A DNA stretch of 34,087 bases from Acetivibrio straminisolvens JCM 21531 (GTDB lineage Bacteria > Bacillota > Clostridia > Acetivibrionales > Acetivibrionaceae). The position numbers and the translations under genes were made by a program. Shown here piece after piece: positions 28,606-34,087 of the stretch. Location of the stretch: contig NZ_BAVR01000044.1 in NCBI RefSeq assembly GCF_000521465.1, forward strand, positions 1 to 34,087, written 5' to 3'. The notes below the pieces were generated by a model. It saw nothing but the letters and a program-made list of their open reading frames with translations. It did no database searches and was not told the DNA's origin. Positions within the stretch are counted from its first letter, which is position 1. Every line of letters starts with the position of its first letter.

Positions 28606-30150
28606 GTGGTAAAGCGTGCGTTAATAAGTGTATCCGACAAGACTGGAATTGTCGAGATGGCCAAGGAACTTCAGAATATGGGTGTTGAGATTATCTCCAC
28701 CGGAGGAACTGCGAAGACTTTGAGTGATGCCGGAATAAAGGTAATAAATATATCGGATGTTACCGGTTTTCCGGAATGTCTTGACGGAAGAGTAAAAACC
28801 CTTCATCCCAATGTTCATGCAGGAATTCTTGCAATGAGAAGCAATGAGGAACATATGAAACAGCTAAAAGAGCTTAATATAGAAACAATAGATATGGTAA
28901 TAATAAATCTTTATCCGTTCAAGCAGACAATTCTCAAAGAGAATATTGAGCTTGAGGAAGCAATTGAGAACATTGATATAGGCGGACCTACAATGATAAG
29001 GGCTGCAGCAAAGAATTATCAGGATGTGGCTGTGATTGTTGACCCATCGGATTACAACGCTATTTTAGAAGAGCTTAAGACTTCAAAGGATATATCTTTA
29101 AAAACCAAATTTAAGCTGGCATATAAGGTGTTTGAGCATACAAGCCACTATGATACTTTAATTGCCAAGTATCTAAGGGACAAGATTGGGGAGGAAGTAT
29201 TCCCTGAAACCCTTTCTCTGACCTTTGAAAAGGTACAGGATATGAGATACGGCGAAAATCCCCATCAAAAAGCCGTATTCTATAAAGAAGTGGGAGCAAA
29301 CGTTGGCTGCATAACGGCTGCAAAACAGCTGCACGGAAAGGAACTTTCATATAACAATATAAATGATGCAAACGGTGCTATAGAAATTATAAAAGAATTT
29401 GACGAACCCACTGTGGTTGCAGTAAAACACGCAAATCCGTGCGGTGTGGCAAGCGCTTCAAATATATATGATGCATATGTAAAGGCGTATGAAGCCGACC
29501 CTGTATCCATATTTGGCGGCATTATTGCGGCGAACAGGGAAATTGACGAAAAAACTGCAGAGGAAATAAACAAGATTTTTGTTGAGATAGTTATTGCACC
29601 ATCCTTTACGGAAGGGGCATTGAATGTTCTTACTCAAAAGAAAAATATAAGACTTCTTCAGCTTGAAAACATTTCTTCAAAGCTTCCTCACGGAACCTAT
29701 GACATGAAGAAAGTAGCAGGAGGTTTGCTGGTACAAAACTACAACAGTGAACTTCTCAACATGGACGATTTGAAAGTTGTTACGGAAAAGAAACCTACCC
29801 ACGAAGAGATGGAAGATCTCATTTTTGCCATGAAGGTTGTAAAGCATACCAAGTCCAACGGTATTGCACTGGCAAAGGGAAAGCAAACCATTGGAGTAGG
29901 CCCGGGCCAGACCAACAGAGTTACAGCCTGCAAGATTGCCATTGAATATGGCGGAGAAAGAACAAAGGGAGCGGTTCTTGCATCGGATGCCTTTTTCCCG
30001 TTTGCCGATTGTGTTGAGGCAGCAGCAGCTGCAGGGATCACTGCAATTATCCAGCCCGGGGGCTCGATAAGAGACCAGGAATCCATCGATGCATGCAACA
30101 AATACGGCATCGCAATGGTGTTTACAGGAATGAGACACTTTAAGCATTAA
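28606..30150 (+). CDS. purH: Bifunctional AICAR transformylase / IMP cyclohydrolase
   Basis: A 514-aa enzyme for the last two steps to IMP. The N-terminal MGS-like cyclohydrolase domain (about 1-195) has ISVSDKTG near the start, [14 protein letters not shown], and the loop [15 protein letters not shown]. The C-terminal transformylase domain has the catalytic Lys-His pair in [12 protein letters not shown], the loop [22 protein letters not shown] and the family ending [20 protein letters not shown] precedes the GTG at 28606; an overlapping ATG at 28604 is out of frame. About 90 bases separate it from purN, with no terminator visible. It is intact, in contrast to purM and purD on either side. 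Confidence 0.97.
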   Translation: MVKRALISVSDKTGIVEMAKELQNMGVEIISTGGTAKTLSDAGIKVINISDVTGFPECLDGRVKTLHPNVHAGILAMRSNEEHMKQLKELNIETIDMVIINLYPFKQTILKENIELEEAIENIDIGGPTMIRAAAKNYQDVAVIVDPSDYNAILEELKTSKDISLKTKFKLAYKVFEHTSHYDTLIAKYLRDKIGEEVFPETLSLTFEKVQDMRYGENPHQKAVFYKEVGANVGCITAAKQLHGKELSYNNINDANGAIEIIKEFDEPTVVAVKHANPCGVASASNIYDAYVKAYEADPVSIFGGIIAANREIDEKTAEEINKIFVEIVIAPSFTEGALNVLTQKKNIRLLQLENISSKLPHGTYDMKKVAGGLLVQNYNSELLNMDDLKVVTEKKPTHEEMEDLIFAMKVVKHTKSNGIALAKGKQTIGVGPGQTNRVTACKIAIEYGGERTKGAVLASDAFFPFADCVEAAAAAGITAIIQPGGSIRDQESIDACNKYGIAMVFTGMRHFKH

Positions 30151-30174
30151 TGACTATACTTAAGGAGGAATAAG

Positions 30175-31432
30175 ATGAAGGTATTGGTTGTAGGAAGCGG
30201 CGGACGTGAGCATACACTGGTCTGGAAAATTGTTCAAAGTCCCAAAGTGGAAAAAGTGTATTGCGCTCCCGGCAACGGTGGCATTTCTGCAATAGCCGAG
30301 TGTGTGCCGGTAAAGGCAATGGATATAGATGGAATTGTAAACTTTTCGAAAGAAAAGGAAATTGATATGGTAGTGGTTGCTCCGGATGACCCTTTGGCAG
30401 CCGGAATGGTTGATGCCCTTGAGGAAGCGGGAATCAGAGCATTCGGACCGAGAAAGGCAGCAGCTACAATTGAAAGCAGTAAGGCTTTTGCGAAAAACCT
30501 TATGAAAAAGTACAATATACCTACTGCAAGTTATGAGGTTTTTGAAAACAGTACCGATGCCATAAGTTATTTACAGAATCAGCAGTATCCGTTGGTTGTA
30601 AAGGCTGATGGTCTGGCATTGGGTAAGGGTGTAATAATTGCACAGAATTTCGATGAGGCGAAGCAAGCGGTTGAAAGCATCATGGAAGATAAGGTTTTTG
30701 GCGAAGCCGGAAGCAAGGTGGTAATTGAAGAGTTTTTGGTGGGCCAAGAGGTATCGATGTTGGCTTTTACTGATGGAAAAACCATAAAGACCATGGTTTC
30801 CTCCCAAGACCACAAGAGAGCATTGGACAATGACCAAGGGCTTAATACCGGAGGTATGGGAACGTTCTCCAAGTAGGATATATACTGAGGAAATCGACAA
30901 GTACTGCATGGAGAAAATCTATAAGCCTACGATTGAGGCTATGGAGAAGGAAGGCAGAAAGTTTAAAGGGGTATTGTACTTTGGGCTTATTATTACAAAG
31001 GACGGCCCGAAGGTGTTGGAGTACAATGCCAGGTTTGGAGACCCGGAGACCCAGGTGGTGCTTCCAAGGCTTAATACCGACATAATTGATATATTTGATG
31101 CAATTATCGATGAAAGATTGGATGAAATCGAGATAAGCTGGAATGACAATGCCTGTGTATGTGTGATCATGGCTTCGGGAGGATATCCTAAAGAGTATAA
31201 AACAGGATATGAGATATCAGGCATTGAAGATGCCGAAAGGGATGCGAATATTGTAGTCTTCCACGCAGGTACAAAGCGTGAAGACGGTAAATATTATACC
31301 GCAGGAGGACGCGTGCTGGGAGTCACAGCCATGGAAAGCAATCTGGATCAGGCAATAAAGAAGGCTTATGAGGGAGTCGGAAAAATTAAGTTCCAAGATA
31401 TGCACTATCGAAAAGATATAGGAATAAAGTAA
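30175..31432 (+). CDS. purD: Phosphoribosylamine--glycine ligase (apparent frameshift)
   Basis: GAR synthetase, an ATP-grasp ligase joining glycine to phosphoribosylamine, about 419 aa after repair. It begins MKVLVVGSGGREHTLVWKI. The ATP-grasp parts VVKADGLALGKGVIIA, VVIEEFLVGQEVSMLAF and DHKRALDNDQGLNTGGMGTF lie in frame 1, and RFGDPETQVVLPRL, which holds metal-binding residues, lies after the break. Frame 1 ends at TAG 30874-30876; adding two C at 30869-30870 restores GGMGTFSPSRIYTEEI, the family sequence. The shift direction (+1) fits a two-base loss or a one-base gain, and the motif favours the loss. AAGGAGG precedes the ATG. It is the last gene of the purine cluster before a terminator. 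Confidence 0.94.
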
Positions 31433-31457
31433 GAGGGCATAATGCTCTCTTATTTTT
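31431..31457 (+). terminator. Terminator of the purine operon
   Basis: AGAGGGCAT (31432-31440) and ATGCTCTCT (31442-31450) form a hairpin, with one G-T pair and the innermost bases in the loop, followed by TATTTTTAT. It overlaps the purD stop codon. Confidence 0.75.
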
Positions 31458-31551
31458 ATAGGAGTATTAATCAGAAATAATTTAAAAACTGCTTTTTTCA
31501 TTTAAAATAAAAAAAGACAAAGCTATCAGTTTTGTGAATGGAGGATGGAAA

Positions 31552-31993
31552 ATGGAAGGCATTATTAAGAAGGCAACAAAAGAAGATTTGCCGGATATAT
31601 TGAATTTACAAAAGAAAGCTTTTGAAAGGGTGGCAATGGAAGTAAACAATTTTAATATTTCTCCTATGACACAGACCCTGGAAAGCATCACTGAGGAATA
31701 CGAAAAAAGACAATTTCTAAAGTATATATTAGAAGGAAAAATTGTTGGTTCTGTGCGTGCTCATTTGGACGATGAAAATGTTTGCCATATAGGCAGGCTC
31801 ATTGTACACCCTGAGTTTCAAAACAGAGGTATCGGAAAAGCTTTAATGAAGGAAATCGAGAACATATTTAAAAACTGTGTAATGTATGAAATTTTTACCG
31901 GATTTAACAGTAAGAATACAAGAGCTTTATATAAAATTGGGGTATGTTGAAACAGGTGTAAAAGATATTGATGGAGTATCTATGGTTTTTTGA
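31552..31993 (+). CDS. GNAT-family N-acetyltransferase (apparent frameshift)
   Basis: A small acetyl-CoA-dependent acetyltransferase, about 147-153 aa. IIKKATKEDLPDIL is the usual first strand and helix; VCHIGRLIVHPEFQNRGIGK with ALMKEIE is motif A, whose RGIGKAL loop binds the CoA pyrophosphate. Frame 1 stops at TGA 31948-31950 after ALYKIGVC. Two extra A in the A-run at 31933-31936 restore ALYKKLGYVETGVKDIDGVS, the family C-terminus. That frame then reaches TGA at 31991; one more T in the T6 run at 31986-31991 would extend it to 32010 (MVFLKKDNK), so the true end is uncertain. ATG 31552 follows GGAGG (31540-31544) by seven bases; upstream ATG 31534 is rejected. The acetylated substrate is unknown. 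Confidence 0.83.
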
Positions 31994-32088
31994 AGAAGGA
32001 TAATAAATGAAAGAGGTAAATCATATGTTAAACCTTTTTATTTGCATGGTTTTATATGGATTTATTTATTTAAAACATGGCAATTGTA

Positions 32089-32097
32089 TGCTATAAT
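32089..32097 (+). promoter_or_regulatory. Extended -10 promoter upstream of nadD
   Basis: TGCTATAAT is an exact extended -10 element, with a poor -35 (TTAAAA about 16 bases upstream). It lies 60 bases before the preferred nadD start. Confidence 0.5.
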
Positions 32098-32156
32098 AAA
32101 TTTTTGAAAAAGGTTTTTAATTACTGTAGCTGTTTTTTATAGTGAAGGAATTGATT

Positions 32157-32777
32157 ATGGAAGAGAATATTATGAGGATAGGAATACTGGGAGGAACTTT
32201 TGATCCCATTCACAACGGTCATTTGATAATGGCGGAGATAATAAGGGGAGCTTTTGAACTTGATAAGGTTCTTTTTATACCTTCAGGCAACCCTCCCCAT
32301 AAAAAACAGCAGATGGTGACCGATGCAGAGCACAGATATAACATGGTTTGTGAAGCTTTAAAGGACAACCCTTATTTTGAAGAATCAAGGATTGAGGTTG
32401 ACAGGGAAGGGTATACTTATACCATTGATACCTTAAGTATTCTAAATGAACAGTACAAGGGTATTGCCACTTTGTATTATATAATTGGTGCAGATGTTTT
32501 GTATGACCTTCTTACATGGAAGGATTACGAGAAGGTGTTTAAAACCTGCAAGTTTATTGCGGCTTTAAGACCGGGGACTTCAAAAGACGGTTTTGGAGAA
32601 CGGATAAAGTATCTTGAGGATACATTCTCAGCCAGTATACTGGAGGCGGAAATACCTTTGATTGAAATATCTGCGACGATGATTAGAAATAGGGTAAAGG
32701 AAGGAAAAACCATAAAATATCTGGTTCCTGAGGCAGTGGAAAACTATATAAAAAAAGAAGGGTTATATCTTAAATAG
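32157..32777 (+). CDS. nadD: Nicotinate-nucleotide adenylyltransferase
   Basis: A 206-aa cytoplasmic enzyme that adenylylates nicotinate mononucleotide to deamido-NAD. The nucleotidyltransferase signature [15 protein letters not shown] with the HxGH motif is near the N-terminus. [40 protein letters not shown] and the C-terminal [13 protein letters not shown] (the ISxTxxR loop) are all typical. Three in-frame starts are possible: GTG 32142, ATG 32157 and ATG 32172. ATG 32157 has GAAGGA seven bases upstream and is preferred; ATG 32172 would give the commonest family start, MRIGILGG. The nadD-yqeK order is standard in Firmicutes. Confidence 0.94.
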   Translation: MEENIMRIGILGGTFDPIHNGHLIMAEIIRGAFELDKVLFIPSGNPPHKKQQMVTDAEHRYNMVCEALKDNPYFEESRIEVDREGYTYTIDTLSILNEQYKGIATLYYIIGADVLYDLLTWKDYEKVFKTCKFIAALRPGTSKDGFGERIKYLEDTFSASILEAEIPLIEISATMIRNRVKEGKTIKYLVPEAVENYIKKEGLYLK

Positions 32778-32824
32778 TATTGAAATAAAGGATGTTTTAA
32801 TACTCTAATTTAGAGGTAGCAGCA

Positions 32825-33394
32825 ATGACGATAGATGATATGAAAAGAAAACTTGAAGGAGTTCTTTCTTCTAAAAGATTTATGCATTCACTGGGGGTTA
32901 TGGATACGGCGGTAAGCCTTGCAAAAATATATGGCGAGGATGTGGAAAGGGCATCCATAGCAGGCCTTTTGCACGATTGTGCAAGAGAAATAAAGGGACA
33001 GGCTGTATTTGAATTGTGTGAAGAGTATAATATAAATGTTGATTATATTACTTTAACGCAGCCGGAGCTTTTGCACGGACCTATAGGTGCAGTACTGGCT
33101 TCTAAAGAGTATGGAGTTGAAGATAAAGGAATACTGGGAGCTATTGAATGCCATACTACCGGTAAAGAAAATATGGCTTTGCTGGACAAAATAATTTTTA
33201 TTTCGGATTATATTGAGCCGGGAAGAAAATTTCCGGGAGTTGATGAAGTAAGGGAGCTGGCTTATCGCGATTTGGACAGGTCCATAGTGATTTCTTTAGA
33301 TAATACAATAAGATATATTTTGGACAAAGGAGTGCTTATTCATCCCGACACAATTTTAGCACGGAATTTTATTATCAAAGAAACTATGCCGTAG
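32825..33394 (+). CDS. yqeK: HD-domain hydrolase YqeK (diadenosine tetraphosphatase family)
   Basis: A 189-aa HD-fold metal-dependent phosphohydrolase. KRFMHSLGVMDTA supplies the first His, AGLLHDCAREI the HD pair, and LLHGPIGAVLA, AIECHTTG and DKIIFISDYIEPGR complete the YqeK pattern. Members of this family have been shown to cleave Ap4A symmetrically to ADP. GAGGT lies about seven bases before the ATG. It follows nadD by 47 bases and was probably transcribed with it; a ribosome-silencing factor gene (rsfS) usually comes next, but here a LytR_C-domain gene intervenes. Confidence 0.92.
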   Translation: MTIDDMKRKLEGVLSSKRFMHSLGVMDTAVSLAKIYGEDVERASIAGLLHDCAREIKGQAVFELCEEYNINVDYITLTQPELLHGPIGAVLASKEYGVEDKGILGAIECHTTGKENMALLDKIIFISDYIEPGRKFPGVDEVRELAYRDLDRSIVISLDNTIRYILDKGVLIHPDTILARNFIIKETMP

Positions 33395-33423
33395 ATTTCT
33401 GTCGTACGGGAGATTGATTATTT

Positions 33424-34012
33424 ATGGCAAAGAAAAAGGTTAGAAGGAAAAAAAGAAATAAGCGTTTTAGGCTGTTTGGTGTGATTCTGGTTTTGCTTCT
33501 AGTAACGTGCAGTTATTTTTACTTTTTTAAAAACCCGGAAGAAAACAATGAAAATACCGATGTAACAATGGCAAGAATAGCAAGCACAGTATCTACACCT
33601 GCTGTCACCGGTACTTCCACTCCGGTAAATACTTTGGAGAGCAGTCCAAGTACAGAGCCTGTAGTTACTTCTTCTTCGGTATTAAGCACGGACAACCCTC
33701 AAGAAGCCGAAAATATTCCGGAAACGCCGATAGTTATTCAGCAAAAAGGTGCAAGCATACAGGTTATAAATTATACCGGACGAAAAAATCTTGCGGAAGA
33801 AATCAGAATGACCCTTGAAGGCTATGTTTATAGTAAGCTCGGGCAATGGAAGCTCTTTAAAATATGTTGGTTCTGCAATTGTTGAAAAAAAAGAAAATGT
33901 TTCCGGTGAAGAATTGGGAAACCTGCTGAATATAAAGAGGATAAGGAAGGAAATTGACCCCGGATCGCGGTTTGATTTTATAATAATACTGGGGGATGAC
34001 TTCAATCCCTGA
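33424..34012 (+). CDS. Membrane-anchored LytR_C-domain protein (apparent frameshift)
   Basis: About 196 aa after repair. A strongly basic start (KKKVRRKKRNKRFR) precedes a single membrane helix at about 16-35 (LFGVILVLLLVTCSYFYFF). A Ser/Thr/Pro-rich extracellular spacer (about 45-105) follows, and then a LytR_C-like domain beginning IQVINYTGRKNLAEEI. The first frame ends at 33885 in an unlikely Cys/Trp-rich tail. The domain resumes in the +1 frame as FIVSSGNGSSLKYVGSAIV and ends FDFIIILGDDF, a typical LytR_C ending. The shift lies near 33824-33828 (GGCTATGTTTATA), where two missing bases would give GYGFIVSSG. No LytR-CpsA-Psr catalytic domain is present, so it is not a teichoic acid ligase; a cell-envelope role is inferred only from topology. 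No clear ribosome site precedes the ATG. Confidence 0.75.
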
Positions 34013-34029
34013 TTTTTGTCAAGTTTTTA

Positions 34030-34059
34030 TTCACAAAACCATTGTTTTAGTGTTATAAT
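34030..34059 (+). promoter_or_regulatory. Promoter at the right end, for a gene outside the window
   Basis: TTCACA (34030-34035), an 18-base spacer and TATAAT (34054-34059) with TGT before it form an extended -10 promoter reading rightwards. The expected downstream neighbour, by synteny with nadD-yqeK, could be rsfS, but it is not visible. Confidence 0.6.
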
Positions 34060-34087
34060 TTAAGTTGATTTAATTGGATATGTTAAG

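Noticed and set aside
4148..30909. Many antisense open frames of 60-180 codons opposite the accepted genes
   Set aside because: They lie opposite conserved + strand genes, have no ribosome sites or recognisable domains, and are expected shadows.
32029..32120. Inverted repeat AAACCTTTTT / AAAAAGGTTT upstream of nadD
   Set aside because: The arms are about 66 bases apart, low in complexity, and the likely transcription start falls between them, so they would not fold in one transcript.
33424..34012. LytR-CpsA-Psr ligase identity for the last gene
   Set aside because: Only a membrane anchor, a spacer and a C-terminal LytR_C-like domain are present; the LCP catalytic domain with its conserved Arg/Asp residues is missing.
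1..34087. CRISPR arrays, insertion sequences, tRNA or rRNA genes, prophage
   Set aside because: No regularly spaced repeats, transposase or integrase frames, cloverleaf-like sequences or rRNA segments were seen; the gene content is chromosomal housekeeping plus one extracellular gene pair.

Overview
The window is AT-rich DNA with strong GGAGG-type ribosome binding sites and frequent TTG/GTG starts. It looks like a Firmicute of the class Clostridia, very close to Acetivibrio (Clostridium) thermocellus. The best pointer is a GH3 beta-glucosidase whose repaired length (755 aa) and sequence closely match, from memory, A. thermocellus BglB, with scattered substitutions. A sister species such as A. 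straminisolvens would fit; this was not checked against a database. Every gene I accept lies on the + strand.

Layout. 1-690: tail of a DegS-like histidine kinase and its DegU/NarL-type response regulator. 1098-3577: a membrane chemoreceptor with a possible sigma-D promoter. 3693-5429: phosphoglucomutase/phosphomannomutase. 5757-11936: DNA polymerase III alpha (dnaE), the trp RNA-binding attenuation protein (mtrB), a 65-aa protein, ATP-dependent phosphofructokinase (pfkA), a YbgC-type thioesterase and pgsA. 12281-16289: a two-gene extracellular unit, with a copper-amine-oxidase-N-like secreted protein followed by a 1051-aa secreted CBM3 / CBM4-like / von Willebrand A protein whose VWA domain is split by about 260 residues. 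16480-18745: cytoplasmic GH3 beta-glucosidase. 19048-21629: a KaiC-like/PPDK-ATP-grasp fusion of unknown function. 21882-24637: an AEC carrier and an NCS2 purine permease, the latter behind a leader carrying an intrinsic terminator. 24779-31432: a purine operon purE-purF-purM-purN-purH-purD. 31552-34012: a GNAT acetyltransferase, nadD, yqeK and a membrane-anchored LytR_C-domain protein.

How the genes fit together. Sugar entering as cellodextrin could be hydrolysed by the GH3 enzyme, passed through phosphoglucomutase and committed at PfkA. The CBM3-VWA protein would act outside the cell on cellulose or in adhesion. The purine permease sits directly before the de novo IMP pathway, linking salvage and synthesis. 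MtrB implies TRAP-type tryptophan-responsive control somewhere in the genome.

Data quality. Ten genes are interrupted by what look like one- or two-base losses (chemoreceptor, dnaE, pgsA, bglB twice, the PPDK-like gene, NCS2 permease, purM, purD, the GNAT gene, the LytR_C gene). Most fall in short homopolymers, and each restores a conserved motif when repaired. Several of these genes are essential. I therefore read them as sequencing errors rather than pseudogenes, and annotate each as one gene.
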